Below are positions 45,323 to 59,654 of a stretch of DNA of 64,000 bases, piece after piece. Source of the DNA: Oxyruncus cristatus (taxonomy: Eukaryota; Chordata; Aves; Passeriformes; Cotingidae); assembly GCA_013399855.1 (NCBI GenBank), contig VXAY01005020.1, positions 1,591,833 through 1,655,832 on the forward strand, read 5' to 3'. Numbering within the stretch: the first letter of the stretch is position 1; every line of letters begins with the position of its first letter. The position numbers and the translations under genes are program-made. The notes beneath the pieces were generated by a model. That model was not told the DNA's origin. It made no database searches and saw nothing but the letters and a program-made list of their open reading frames with translations.

Positions 45323-48300
45323 AATATTTTGAAAGCATTAGATGTTAAGGAATTTGTTTGCATGCAATATCTTTGTAGCCCTATAAATACCCATGCTATC
45401 AGAAGCAACCACGGGAAAGCGAGATATTTCCCCCATCTATTAACTTGCCCACTACACCCTGTCTCTTTAGAAAAGGTGGTGAAATTTAAATGAGGAAAGC
45501 AAAGCAGAGGTGGTTTCTCATGTTGGGCCTGACTCTGCACAGAAGAAAGTGCATCTCAGGGAAGCCTGTTTGGATGCTTGAGGTGCTTTAGCCTGGGGTC
45601 TTGCAGAGCAGGACACCTCCCCCAAGTCCTGGAAAGAGGGGAATTCATCTCCAGAAGGCAACACAAAGCTGAGTGCACCTCAGATGAGAACAGCATAGGA
45701 CAAGTTCATTCCTAAATCTAGGTATCTCAACAGAGTTAACAGCCTGCAGTCCGAAGGGATAAATACAGCACGGGAGTAGCTAGAAGGTCAAACGGAGAGT
45801 AGAAAACTTCTTGGATATTTCTGCATAATGTTATTTTCCACTCCATAGGCAGAGTAACATGTAGCTACTTCAGATGTGAAACCTTTTGGTTCGCTCTGTG
45901 CTTGAAGGCATAATGTGAACCTTCCCTAAGGAGCCCGCACGGAGTTTTTAGTGCTGCAATGTGAACTGAAAACTATCTCCTTCTATAGCGCTCTTGGGCA
46001 AGTAGCTGAAGAAAAGGATGGGGAATATAGTTTTTAACAGAAAACACCTCTTTCAACATTCAGTATGACTTCCTAAAGTTTCAGCAACCACCAAAATTAA
46101 GAAAGACTTCCAGTTTTTGGTTGGTTTGTAAGGGTCACTGCCCGTATGAAATAGGTGTTCAGTTTCTAGATGAGTTCTGTCACCTTCTAGAACAAACAGG
46201 AAAGCCCTGCACTGCTGTTTCCTGTTTCAGTGAAACTTCAAATCCTAGCTAGTGGGATTTTAAAAGAGTCACCATTCACACACTTTTTTGTTTAAAGTGG
46301 AGGAGGGACGATCAAGTTACAAAGAGCATAAAACATCCCCGAGTGTTACCTGGAACGGAGTTTCGGTTGTGAACAAAAAGTAGGTTAGTAGTCATCTCCT
46401 CTAGCCCTCCTCCCAGTCTGACCCTTTGTCCTCAATACTATTTCCATCCCAGTCACTGAAGTGTTACCGAGCCATTCCCAGGAGCCTGCTTGTGACCCAC
46501 TGACACACAGGCACCACTCGACTGAACATCGCTCTTCCTCAGCCTGAAATGAGGTTATGCTTTAACTTCTCCACAGCTGATTAAGCTTAGCAATGCAGCA
46601 AATGGCAATGAAATCATTTGAGACCTCTGGCAGAGCAGTTAACTTCTATTTTGCATGATTGCCTCCATTTTCAAAATGAATATACATTGGCTGGGTGGGT
46701 TTAACTGCCCAAGTCGATGGGTGGCTCCTGGATGCTTCCAGCCTGTGTCCCAAAAAAAGCACCACTCTGTAGACAAGTGAAGCCACTCATGTTTCCCAAG
46801 TCTTGTTTCCCCAAAAGGCTGAAGCCACCTTCTGCCCCTTGGAAAATCAATGATTCAGTAAATTAATTTCAGTCTGGTGCTGTAATTGGATTTTTTAAAA
46901 AAATAAGCATATTGCAAGACTTCTGAAAGTCAGTAAGCTGGAGGATTGCACTGTGACTGAACCCAAAGCAAATAGTTTATTTGACATTGTAATTGAAAAC
47001 AAGAAAAAATATCTCTCATTACGGAACTGAACAAAGTTGGCTTGATGTGAATGAAACTCTCCAGAGGACCTTTCCCTCCCTACCCCTTGCTCAGCAGCAC
47101 GGTCACTGAAGCACCAAACATCATGCAAACTACAGCAGCCGTGGTCATTACTGGTCATCCTTTCTCCCTTTAAAATGGCACCAAACCCACATGGTGTATT
47201 TCTCTAACAGGGGTTGCTGTGCACCAAAGAGCTTGTCAAGGAGGAAAAAAAAAAAAGCTCACTACAGAATTGCATGAAAAACACAGGTTTAGAAGCACCA
47301 TAGATCTGTTTGCAGGAGGCTGGATCAAAATCACTTCAGGCTCATTTTAGTGATTTAGCTGAATACACCAGAGACACATTTGGCTTGTAGTGCTTCTGCC
47401 AAGTCTTGGCTGTGGTCTTTCAGGATGCAAGAGAAAATACTGAGCCTGGGGATCAGTACAGCTGACCAGCTGCTCAGAGTACAGGTACAATTTTAGAAGT
47501 CTGATTTAATATCTGGTTCAACCAGCAATGCTCATGGCTAAATTGGAAATAAAACTAATCTATCCTTATTAGATTGGGGCTGTAATCTCATAACACCCTC
47601 AGATATTGGACTTCCCTGTCAGGCTTACTGCTTTGCACTTGCTCTCATTCCCAAGAAGCTGAAGAGAGCAAATTGGATAATGAAAGAAATGTAAGTTCAA
47701 AGAAAATTCATATACAGTTCAGTGGTTTGAACAGTAGAAGCCCTTAAAACCCACATATAAAACAAAAAGGGAAAGAAGCAGATGTGCTCCATTCACCCAG
47801 AAGGTAAGTTTTATTATACCAAGGTGGATGCTGCCCAGGTTTGAAAACACTGGGTGCAACAAGTGTATTCCCTGGAATCCTAGGGAAGATTGCTCACTTT
47901 TCCTTAACACAAAAGGTACAGCCTTACGGGATTGGCACCTACATCATATACTGGTTGCCTGCAGGAAAGAACTAGGATTTTTTCAGGGAAGTAATCAGCT
48001 GTTTCAAAATGGATTAAACACTGAACAGAGCAAATATATTATCTTATTATTAGAATTATTATCTATAAAAAAAATTAACCAAAAAATACGTTAGTGTGAC
48101 TTTGGCAAAAAATGAAGAATTAGATCTCCTGACAGGCTCTCCAGCATATCCATTTTTCATTTGCAGTTTTCAGCAGTCTTTCTCTATGGGTGACCTTTCC
48201 TCCTCTCACAGGAATCATGTTTTGCCACCCCCTGACCTGCTCCATTATAGAATAGTTCAAGCAGTCAGGCAGGTCCTCTGGGGAGGAGGTCCCCAGACCC

Positions 48301-50705
48301 AGGGGAGGGTTACCTCTGCAAGACCTTACCCACCTCCCCTCAAAAGGCAGGGCTGACCAATTTTGTTTTATTATTTAAACCCCTTGCACCAATTCTCAGA
48401 AAAAACTTCACCATCCATTGTCTATATAAAACAAGTTCCTTGCTAAAAATAAACTTTTTCACAGGACCCGAAGCATACCTGAGAGCTTGACATTTACTTG
48501 TTCACATTTTCTAGGAAGCAGGCTTTAGCAAACCGCTTTTCAACACCGCAGAAAAGCCTCTATTTCTTTTCCTGGTTCCCCATGCTGTGTACTTTCTCTT
48601 TGGGAAACTGCCAAAGTCTGTCTCGAGAGGCTGTTATTCTGCTCCAAGAGACGAAAATCAATCAATCAATCCGTGACTTGGCAGCGTCAGAACAGGAGAT
48701 TAGGACTCTAAAGGCAGATTATAAACACAATCCCCTCAATTAACTTCTCTGGGATGGGCTAGAGGTGGTTAGATCCTCGTTAAGTCAATTATTAACACGG
48801 ATGCTCAATGTGCATATTTTTTTATGACAAGTCTTGTTAATTTCATGTGCAAAACAGTAACCCCAGAGCAATGCTAAGAAGCAGGGCCACTGACCTGCCT
48901 GCTCCGTGGAGCATGTTTGGCCACTGCCACACGCCAACAGCCATACCCTCTGGTCAGCAGTGCTGGGGCTTTTCCCAACCTCCTTGGTTTCCAGGCACTT
49001 GGGGCTCTGTGCCCTGCCTACCTTTCCTGAGGTGCATCATAGAGACATCATTAATGGAGAGACCTCTGAATTATGCAGCCAATGTTGGGGGGGCCTTTTA
49101 AAGCTACTAGTTCATAAGGCAAGGCTCTCACCCTTGCTGTGGTGTGGGGAGAAGGGCTGGTGAGGGCACCTCTGGCTTTACCTTTTGCTGGCAGTCTGCT
49201 GAGACTCTCCACTGAGAAAGCTCAACAGGCATCTGTGGTCCCTACCCTTTCCATGGAGAATCAGTTGAAGGAAACGTTTTCTGCCTGTGTAGTTTAACCC
49301 ATAACATAACTCTTGGTCAGTTTTAAGACCCCAGTTTTCTGGGCCTGAGTAAGCCTGCCAGAGCACAGGCATTTTTTTTGCTGCTGAAAACCAGCACCAA
49401 AAACTTGTGCTGAAGTTGCTCTGACAACTTAGCCCTGATGCAGTTTTGCTGCCAATATGATCATCATCCTCAGAATGCCCTCATGTGATATCGCATCGCA
49501 TTTTTAACAATAGAACCTCATCTGCCTTCTTCCAGACTTTATCAGGATTTAGCCCTAAAATTATGTTTGCTGTAGTTTATCTTACTACAGAAAGCAGATA
49601 CTTTCAGGAGGGTGGAAGCTACATGTGGAAGTCACTCTTTTTGGGTCTCAGACTTTGCAAATAAAGGTCAGTCTCCCCTGCTGATTTGTGCAAGGCCTAA
49701 GAGGTACCTTCCTCATTTGATTTACAACATCAGGCTCTCTGTGTGAAAAACTAAGGCATTCATGGCTCTGCCAAAAGGGCACAGAAACCCCACCTTAACA
49801 CTGAGCATAGGCTGAATTCCCCTTCAGGAGTTCAAAGGAAAGGAGCTGAACTGTGACCCAGAAAGACTGAAATTAGTTTAAAAATGTCCTGTTCTATGAC
49901 ACAGCACTGTATCCATGCTCCTTGCTCAGCAATAATTTATTAGAACTCCTTCCTGCCTGAACAACATTTAAGGGCAGCTAAATGAGCTGCAGCACTGGCA
50001 GGCAGTACCCTGCACTGTCGTGTTGAGCAATTAAAACTGTGCCAGGCAAGTGTCTGATTTAACCTTTTTGTCAGGCTCCTGTAGCCTGTTGAAATCGTAC
50101 AAGATCCTGGCAGTACTGCTGACCTCCAGAGAAAGAGCCCCAAATTGTTCCCCTGTGAAAGGCTGACAGATGGACCTTCTCCAGTGGCTGATGTGCTTGG
50201 CACAGCCTGAAGAGTGACTGGGAGCAACCCAGTGAAGGAAGGGAAGGGCTGGCAAGCAGCTGAAGACACCTGGATACTCTCAGCAAGGAAAGATGACATG
50301 TCAGCAAGACCCACCAGTGACATATGTGACTGGCCAGGAGCAGTGACAGCTTAAGGCCAAAACTGATTCTTGCATTCATCCATCTGGATAAGTATTTGCT
50401 GCTGTTATGTGTGCTTACCACTGGGAATACATGATTAAAACATTTCTAATTTGCAGCGCCTTCAAATGCATTCAAGTCAGGCTCCCTTCTCCAGGGGATA
50501 AGTGGCATTTATAAATCTTCAATATTTTTCTAAGTTCAGGTATCATTGCAGGGAAAAAAAATCAGAATACTTGTACTTTAGCAGCCTTTTAGGTGCATGT
50601 TGCCATTTGATGAAGATTCAGACATAAATTTGCAACACCAAGACAACCTCATCTTCCAGTAAATATTTAATTGGTAGGGGTTGACAGTGGGAAAAGGTAA
50701 TAAGC
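45323..50705. other. intergenic, no gene seen
   Basis: About 5.4 kb without recognisable exons or young repeats. The part around 48600-48850 is repeat-free and could be a conserved noncoding element, but this needs comparison to show. Confidence 0.5.
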
Positions 50706-50713
50706 AGTTTTTA

Positions 50714-50935
50714 TAGAACCACAGAACTGGTTTGGGTTGAAAGGGACTTTCAAAAATAATCTAGTCCAATCACCTGCTATGGGGAGGGACATTTTTTAGT
50801 AGGCCAGGTTGTTCAAAGCCCCATCCAACCAGATTCTGAACACTTTCCAGGGATGGGGCATTCTGCTACTGCTTCAACCTGTCCTGCTAGGCAAAGATTT
50901 CTGAAAAAAAATTCCTTTATTCTATTTTATCTTCT
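50714..50935 (-). repeat. CR1 LINE 3' end, reversed
   Basis: The plus strand reads 'agaaccacagaactggtttg', 'ggttgaaagggactttc', 'gttcaaagccccatccaacc' and 'cagggatggggcattctgct'. This is the complement of the CR1 3' terminus, diverged and ending in T-rich sequence. Confidence 0.88.
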
Positions 50936-52240
50936 TTCTATGTGAAATGGTAATCCATGTCATTCATCTTTTTGGTCTCTGGCCTAGTCTTATTATCTTT
51001 TGGTACTGCTCGACACCTCAGCTTTACAGCTTTTCAGGATTCAGCATAGGATGTGTATGACCAGGGTTCTCCTTACACTGTTGACTGCTACTCGTGGTAA
51101 TGTTTTCTCTCCTACACCTCTTTCTTCTACTCCCTTTATACAGGCTAAGGTAGCGCCAGCCAGACCAGAAAAGCAGGAAGCAGAATTACTGGACCTGTGC
51201 AACTGAAATGATGGAGTTTCCAAGTCTACAACCAAGATAAGAAGCTGCCTAATAAACAAGCAAGCAGGATGTCTGTAGTCCATCAGAGAAGTAATCAAAG
51301 CCTGGATAAGACACTTGGTGTACTTTGAGACGAGGCTGTGCAGACTTGGAGAAGTTCAGTTATAGCATCTAAATTTATATGGGCTGATGGTGAACAGACC
51401 CAGAATGAAAGCTGAGCACTTGGCAGAACTCAGTGACTGACAAGGAAACACACGGTTCTCTGGGTGTTCTCTGTAAGAAGAAGATTCTCTGTAAAAAACT
51501 TATTTAATTTATATGAAAGGAAAGCCCAACTCCAGCCTTTAGACAGGTGTTTCTACCATGATGGACACCAGGAGGTGCAGCACTGCGTTTGCCACTTTTC
51601 AGCCACTCTACTGGAATCAAGAAAGTTGGGGACAAGCACAATACTGAATCAGACCTGCGCTTAAAGACAGCTGAGTAAAATCAGGCATCCTGGCTGAGGA
51701 ACTGGAGGGGGCAGAAGGCTCAAGGACAGCCTGCTGAGCACTCATATTATGACTAGCTGGTGATTTCCTGCAGCCAGCCTTGGCAGAGCTCATCGAACTG
51801 CCACCGTGCTGGTGGGGACTCGTGGGAGAAGCAGCTCCTGGGGAGAAAACAGCAGCTGTGGCTGCATATCAGTGCTTGCAAAGTCCAGCACAGCTTCCTC
51901 ACAAACAAGTTTTGAAGCATTCATAATTAGAGAGGCTTCACATTTGTGAAGATTTTATCCATGTAAATTTCTGTTGCAGCTTTTCAAAAAAATTGTAGAC
52001 AGGGCTACTCAATTTTTTTCTTAGTATAAAAAATAATCAGGGAAAACGGAATGTAAAGGAAAAAATATTTTCCAGGCATATACCTTTTATCACAAGAGTT
52101 CTGGTGGTACAGAAAAAGTGTACAGACCTTGAGCTGCTCTCTGACTGAAGCCAAAATACCTCTTCCTCACTCCCCATGCGCTCTGACGTACTTACAGGGC
52201 TGCTCCTCAGACATCAGATGCATCAAACTCCTCTGTGCCT
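50936..52240. other. intergenic, no gene seen
   Basis: No gene, RNA or repeat family recognised between the CR1 fragment and the minisatellite. Confidence 0.5.
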
Positions 52241-52420
52241 AACATGAAAACGGGGGAAACAACATGAAAACGGGGGAAACAACATGAAAACGGGGGAAAC
52301 AACATGAAAACGGGGGAAACAACATGAAAACGGGGGAAACAACATGAAAACGGGGGAAACAACATGAAAACGGGGGAAACAACATGAAAACGGGGGAAAC
52401 AACATGAAAACGGGGGAAAC
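52241..52420. repeat. 20-bp minisatellite, nine perfect copies
   Basis: Nine identical consecutive copies of AACATGAAAACGGGGGAAAC. The array is followed by 'aacgtaacacaatcgttgtg', whose start resembles a degenerate unit and which includes a small CACAA...TTGTG hairpin. Each unit carries one CpG and a G5 run. Because 20 is not divisible by 3, the minus strand is open in several frames with a 20-residue period; there is no sign that this is translated. Confidence 0.99.
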
Positions 52421-53815
52421 AACGTAACACAATCGTTGTGCCCTATGAAGGGACGTGGCGAGGCACCATCTCAGCCCTCCACAGGTAAAGGGACAGACAG
52501 ATGCTGCCTGTAACATTGTTACCATGCTCAGACCTTTAGCTGCTCAAAGAAATAGACTATTTGGTGGTCCCCGAGATCTCCTGGGGCCAGACTCAGCTGA
52601 ACCCCCATGGCTCTGCTTGCCCCCCAAGCCATGCTACAGATACCTCTCCCAGCCCTCATATTCATAATCAGTGCCCCAAAGAGAGGCTAATGAGTAAGAC
52701 AAGCATTTCTGAAGGTTAAACATTTTTGCAGCTGGTGATGCCATTCCTCCACAATTAAATGCAAATGTCTCAAAGGTACTTAAATCCTTGTTTGCTGCCA
52801 AGACAACTACACTTCTTGGAACGAGAGCCTAAATCTTTCAACAGAACTCACATTGCCGTGCCTCTGTCATTTATGGGCTTTTTAGAGATGTAGCAATTGT
52901 TATGCTTCAGGCAAAAGCTGTGTAAAACAACAACAAAAAACTCTAACCCACCTCCTAAATGAGAAATATGTTACTTCGGGAAAGGTAGAGTCATTAATAG
53001 TGGCAACACTGTAATACATGCTAATTACATTTTTAGTAAATGTTTTCAGGGAAAGAGACACAAGCTGTGCCACAGCCCAAGACATTAATAGTCAAGGTTT
53101 TGTCTTTAAAACAGTCTCGATTAAGAGATACTTTGCCTGGTCATAGCTTGTCCCACCAGCTCAGTGGGGCCATCAGCTGGACACTCTCAGATTTTTGTTC
53201 ACACTCAGTAGCATTCTCCAGGCTCTGCTCTCCATGAAGCCGGGCTCAGACAGGCTGCTGCTATTTATTTTCATTTCTCTAGTTAATATCTTTGGGTTCT
53301 TCGTGTCCCCACACTGCTTTAAAAGCCAGCAGGTATCTCACTGCTGGTTACCTCATAGCAACCTTCTACCATTTTCAAAACTCTCCATCTTCCATTCTTA
53401 GTGTTTGCTATTGAGATCTGGGAAATAACTCCTAGAAATTAGACTTTTAATTTTTTTTTTTTTTGGTTATCTTCAACGATCGTTTTGCTCTGCTCCTCCA
53501 GTCTAGGACTTTTCAGTTTGGGAAGCTTGTTTGAAGGTTCAGTCTTTGCAGAGGACTTACAGAAAAAAACAGCTCAGTTGAATTTAGGCTCAGCAATGTC
53601 TATGCCCATCTCAGAGAGATGTCCTGAAAGACATGTACTGACCCGGAATATTTTATTCCCATTCGTTCTGTTTCTAAGCACTATCCTCGACCCCAAATCC
53701 ACATGAGATAAATCTAACAAACCCTCCATCCTCTCAGTGCTTTGCAGAGAATTACCTTTAGACTCTCAGCACACCGCTAGCAACACACTCAGGTAATGCT
53801 ATCAATGCCCCCCCC
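52421..53815. other. intergenic, no gene seen
   Basis: Single-copy sequence with one T run near 53452. No supported gene. Confidence 0.5.
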
Positions 53816-53841
53816 NNNNNNNNNNNNNNNNNNNNNNNNNN
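53816..53841. other. assembly gap (26 N)
   Basis: N run following a C homopolymer, probably a sequencing stop at the C run. Confidence 0.99.
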
Positions 53842-56800
53842 TCTACACGCAGTACACCCAAACATATCATGCCTGTTCTCTACACAGAAACTAAATCCCA
53901 GACTTCCTTTAGTGCTGGGGCCCTTCCCTGTTCCAGCCAGCAGCACTGTAGCAGGGTTGGTTATATGCGAGCAGCAACGCGGACAGGGCAGAAGCAGAGA
54001 CATGTGGTCATCAGGCAAGGCACGGCTCCTGAAACAGGCTGCTGACACCACGAGGTGGGGACATGGAGTAAAAAAAAAAAAAGCAAACCCACACAGAAAT
54101 AACCTCTCTGAAAACAAATTGCCAGTAATTTCTTTGCACATAAAAATCAAAGCATGCCTTACAGGAAACCCTTCCCCATCCCTCCCTGGCCTGACCGCTG
54201 AGTGCAGTCTGTCTCATAGCATAGTTTGCTGTTGCCTGCAGTTTTTCAGCCACAGAGTTTTAGCTTTGTCAAGGCTTTGGCTGTGGTTTTGTCCAGAAAA
54301 CGTATCTGTAACCCGCAGCAGAGGTTGGTTTTCCCCTTTCCAATTTACCTGGTTATTTGGAGGCTCCATCTCTGAGCCCATCAGTTCATTGTTTTCTTCC
54401 TGTCTGTCATTTAGCAGTCGCCTCTGCTGGTTCAATAGACATAGTGACAGTGCATTTTCAAAAGGCTTAAAATTAAAGTTGGCTCTAAATATCTCGAGGT
54501 AATTTACTCATAAACTGCCCAGGTAAGAGCATCAGAGTGTCCAGGTATCACTGAAGCTAAGAAACAAAGCTACCTTGAGAACACGGGAGCAAGCTGATCT
54601 TGCTCAAATCGCTTTTAGTCCAACAATTCACCTTAAAGCAGGCACGGTGCAGAACATCACCCTCACTGCCTCCTAATGCACTTTGCAATGAATTAGATTT
54701 TAATATCAGAATATTACAGTTTCCAGTACCAAGAGATAATGGGTGAAACACAGGGTTTCCATGGGACATTGGTGTATTTTGTCTTTTATGTTTGCTCTGA
54801 GCTTGGCTTTGGTGGTACAATGCGCTTATATGCCATTACCATAAATTCAATTGTTTGCACATTCTCTCTCAATTTTCCATCCTCTGGCAATAAAGCTACA
54901 TTTAGAAAGGGCTGTCTTTAGCAATTGCTTGCCATCCTTTTATTGATGGATTCTCTGAACATCTCATTGCACTTTTATTCTATTATCTGTTTAATGGTTT
55001 TTCATTTTCTCCAACATAGACAGACCAAGGAATGTTTTACCACAATAGCTGCCACTTCCACTTTCCACTTGGGGGTAGGCCAGGGGGTAGAGGGGAAACA
55101 ATGAGGATTTTTTCCATAAATTAATTTTTAAAATTATCTCTACTTTTATATACTAGATCCTTGCTGCCTTGAAGAGTTTTATTCCTTATTTCTTCTCCCT
55201 AAAATACAGGGTTTATTAATTTTAAACTGACATTTAAAATTCTGCTAACGTAAGTGTTGACTGTTTAAAATATCTGATTTGTATAGCAAAGAATTCAAAT
55301 GGAAAAAATTTCTTTTGGCAATTATTTCAACCAGATTGAACTCACTAAACTTACCCGAAGACATTGCTATTATTGGTAAAATCAGGTGATAGACACCTGG
55401 CAAATTATCATCATTTACTGTTTTGTTTTGTTGTTGTTGTTTTGTTTGTTTGTTTTCAAAATTGTCTCTTATTTCATCTGGTTGTCCAAATAGGATGTGT
55501 CAGAATTAAGAAGGTGCCACTGTTTCTTAGAAACACAGTGGTCCACAGAAATAAGTGAGATTTGCAAGGAAAGGGAATATCTTTCACAAAACCAGTTGAT
55601 AGAACAGTAAAAACTACAACAACCAGGCATACAGTTGGGCACATGAGATTTCTGGTATGGAGTATAAGAAGCTATGAACAGTTTTATCTATGATCCACAA
55701 AACTTGTGAAAACAAAACTACAGTGGACAGACCAGAGTTTAATTATTCTTAGCTTATATGTTTTATTAAGTCACATTTTTCTGCTGTTTAATAAACACAG
55801 TCTAATCCAGCAATTTCTAGTGAAGTGGTATTTATTCCCTCTATGATTTCAGCAAAATCACACATTCAGAAGGTATCATTTCCCTTTGTTAAGCCATTTA
55901 ACATCCATCTCCCTGCATACCAACAAGGTCAGCCCTTTCATGACAAAGAAGACTTCTTACCACTGTTTTGATGGTCTTGCATGGAGGTGACATTGCAACA
56001 TCTAGAGGAAATGCATCTCTTTTCCATTATGTTTGTAAGTGGGATGGGTATTTCTTCAGGAGGCTCCATTCACCCACAGGACTACATGAGCTACTGAGTA
56101 ATGAACAGTAACACAGGAGTTATTGAGTGCATTGTCAGGATAAACCTGTGTTATTAAGTGCAGTTTGAAGAGACTATTTTCCATCCTCATGAGGTGAGGT
56201 GAGCAGAAATGAGCTCCCAAGCTCCCTGAGATTTCCATTCATGCCTGTGGGAAGCTCAGGCACACGAGAGTGTGTGCCATCAGACCCTGAGGGACCTACT
56301 CAGTGCAGCCTGATGTTGGGATGTTTCCACCACATAGAGAGAAGTGAGTCCTTGCCATTAGAAGGGCAAATTGGCCAAAATGTTTGTCATAACAGACAAT
56401 GTCTACCTAATGACCGAGCAGAAACAGGTGCAAGTGAAATCTGGTATACTGAAGAGGCACAGTGAAATACCTAACATCAAAAATAAGCAATTACATTTTA
56501 AAGAGCATTTAAACCTCAGCTTACGGTTAAATGATTACCAGTTCAATTCAATAATGTCTAAATATTGGATTAAAATATATCTATATGGCTGAAACTAGAA
56601 GTAACCATGAAAATAAATCTTCTACTGCATACATTTGCCTGCTGTCTTTGAAGGGGTTTTTGTCATTGAAACATCAAGCTAAGAAACACACTAGGTATCT
56701 TCTTCAAAAGTTTTTATAAAAAATAGCTGAAGGCTGAATAATTCTCCACAGCATTGTGGTTGGGGGAAGAAAAGAAAAAAGTAAAAACCAACCAAACCTC

Positions 56801-56845
56801 AAGAAACATTTACCTGGCAAGGAGAAGTAAAAGAGTAGAATTAGA
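53842..56845. other. intergenic, no gene seen
   Basis: About 3 kb of AT-rich DNA with a short (GTTTT)n-like stretch near 55420-55455. No recognisable gene. Confidence 0.5.
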
Positions 56846-56848
56846 AGA

Positions 56849-56970
56849 AAAAAAAAAAAAAAAAAAAAAGGGGGAAAAAAAAAAAAACCACCAAAAAAAA
56901 AAAAAAAAAAACCAAAAAAAGCAAACACAAAAAANACCAAACAAAAAAACCCACAAAAAGCCAAACCCTA
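56849..56970. repeat. A-rich/A-C tract with single N
   Basis: Poly(A) runs broken by GGGG and CCACC, with an N at 56935. It could be an old retroposed poly(A) tail with assembly error; no source element was seen next to it. Confidence 0.9.
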
Positions 56971-56989
56971 AAACTACCACCCTTCTCCT

Positions 56990-59650
56990 ACTGTTTTATC
57001 TAACTTGCAACAACCTGGCCTTCCATTCTGTGAGTTTATGTGGGGTTGTGTGCAGGGGAGGGCATCCTCAGGGCCCCAGGAGCTGCTGCATATGTTTAGC
57101 AGAGGGACGAGCTTGGCAGCCCTGGGCCCATGGCCCTGACTCCACTTGCTCAGAGTAGTTACAGGTGAATTGAAAACACTGCTAAAAAGGGCAGGTGTAA
57201 TCCTACTAGCAAATGGCAGGTTAATAGTGCAGCTTGCATGGGCTGTTTTGAAGCCAGGCACTCATCTGCTGTGGACCAAGCTGGGTTTTAATAACAGGCA
57301 GGAGCATTTTGCAGTTGTTTGGAAGATGAGTTTATTTAAAGAAAAATCCTGCAGGACACAAACGACTTCATTCCACCTTAGCTTCAAACTGCACAAACTG
57401 ACTGGCTGAGCCCCAAGAAACTGAGTAATCCTTCAAAGAGGGAGACTGGACTCCAACAAGATGAGAAGTTCCTGTTTGACCACAGAGAAATAATTTTGTT
57501 TTCTCATCGCTGTTCTGCAACTGAGAAAATCATTATCTTGTCATGAATTTACAGATCATTTCATTCATGCAACAAAAGAAAAAAACTCCAGGAAGCACAA
57601 TCTCTTTGTTTGAACTCAATCATTTATTCTGCTCAATATCTTTCCAGGCTGAAATTAAATATTTTCCTCTTCTACATCTAAATAAAATGTGATCCAACAC
57701 ATTATTCAGTTCTAATCTATTTTGGCCAGCCACGTTTTTATGCTGTTAAGGGAAAATTAATTTAACCATAGATGCACAGGAATATCATCACATTGTGCAT
57801 GGAAGATAAAATCTCACACGGCATTTGGCTCATGAATGTAGCTTCCAGGAGGATGTTCATTCCCAATCGCATTTTCCCCCCAATAGATTCTTAATTTGCC
57901 TTGTTCTATATGGTTTCCAGTTATCATTTTGTACGGCAATAAAAATCAGTGAAGCAGCAAAAGCTTACAGGCCTCTGCCTAGGTTTGATTTATATAATGA
58001 CTGGCACAATATCGCTGGTCTGCGTAAATGAAATTCATTCATCTCCCACTGTTTATAATGCAGTCATAAAGTGCATTATGTATTTATTGATAAACAGTCA
58101 TTTTATTTGCAGTAGTGCTGGGAAAAGAAATGTGCTACCTTAATTTTCTTGTTCCGTGCATGCTTTACATGTATGAAATTTGTAGAGCTGTGTAAAACCT
58201 GGTTATTCCAATCACCTTCTGTTTCAAAGCCTGAAAGTAGACTGATATCTCCTTATAAAGCACCATTAATTAAAAAAAAAAACAAAAATCAGGTTGAGGC
58301 AAAAAGTCAGACTTGTAAGACTTGAATTAATACTGATCTGGATGTAAAAAAAAAAACCAAGTAATGAGTGGTGTTCTTCCACAGCAGGAAAGCTGCAGCT
58401 CCAACCATTTTCCTGAAGTTCAATTTTCCCCTAATTAGGGGGAAAACAATCAAAATGTCATTTCTCTGAGACATTTCATGTAAGATTTTTTCTTTAAATA
58501 ACATTTGTTTAAAGAAAACACTGAAGCCTCACTCAAAAAAATCGTAACTGTCTCTTGCACAAATTTAATCAGGTGGCTTAATCCTACAGTCAGGAAAACT
58601 TGCATGCACTTGTCCCTCCTCCCCCTTTTTTTTTTAGAAATGCTATGTGCTATATTTATATCTCTGAAGGCATCATTTTATATCCTGTTTTCCTCTTAAT
58701 TGTCCCCTTTTCCTCATGGTGTAGCTAAACAAAATCGTATTTCCCATAAAAGCTGTATTAATTCTGATGAGGGTCATTAGACTGACAGCTTTGAAGTAAA
58801 GAAATTTTCATTTACCCTACAAGAAACCAGGAGAAAAGCAATAACATGCCTTTATCCTAACCCTGAATGAACCACTTCTGAAGACTGTTCAGAGTAAATA
58901 CAGTCTTGAGGGTCTGCTCCAGTTCATGACACCTCTCTGGGAGTGCTCGCAAGGATCAATAGAATTTCCCGTATAATGAGAATTCAATAACGTGTCCCTT
59001 TCTATGAGGGATGTGCCTGTCTCCAAAAAAGCTTATTTCATACCAGCCAAATCTGAGTCATGGAAAGGTCATCACTTTAATTTAGCTCTGGGTTGTACTG
59101 AGTACGTTTGAAGCCTTGAAGCCAAAAATGTGGCATTTTACTGCACCAGAACTTCGATTTACCACACGAAGATTTCAGTAGGTTTTACTCCATGGTGGAA
59201 AAGTCAACTAATTTATTGCATTTTGTTCCTTGGCTTCTACTGGAGCTCTTACAGAGGAGTCTCAGGCCAGCATTTAGACTTGGCCATCTCCTGTGCTGTG
59301 TCCTCACCTTGGAATCTGCATCCACAGCTTCCAATGTCATTTTGATAAATGGCAAAAATGAGAACTGACACCTTTTTGTGCCTAAAAACAGTGCTGAAAC
59401 ATACTGCAAGGGTAGGGTGAAGGAAGTCTTGTTGTTCGCTGCTTATCCTCATTTCTTGGGGAAAAGGGAGGCAGTGGTGAAGGGAGAGAAGACTCCCCTT
59501 TCCATAGCAACTAAACTCACTGCTCAAAGCATTGACTGAAGCACTGAACACAAACATTTGCCTTTACAGCACTCTGTGGCACTAGAGGCAGCATCTCTCT
59601 TTTACTGCTTCTTCTTTTACTGCTCTGGGGATAAAACCCCCCAAAACCAA
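56990..59650. other. intergenic; possible conserved noncoding DNA
   Basis: No gene recognised. The AT-rich, repeat-free, CpG-poor part at about 57820-58130 has the look of deeply conserved noncoding DNA, which is a guess from texture only. Confidence 0.4.
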
Positions 59651-59654
59651 GCCA

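Noticed and set aside
52207..52525. Minus-strand open frames with a 20-residue period (CCFPRFHVVSPVFMLFPPFS-like)
   Set aside because: Frame openness follows from the 20-bp minisatellite unit; no start context, splice sites or homology support translation.
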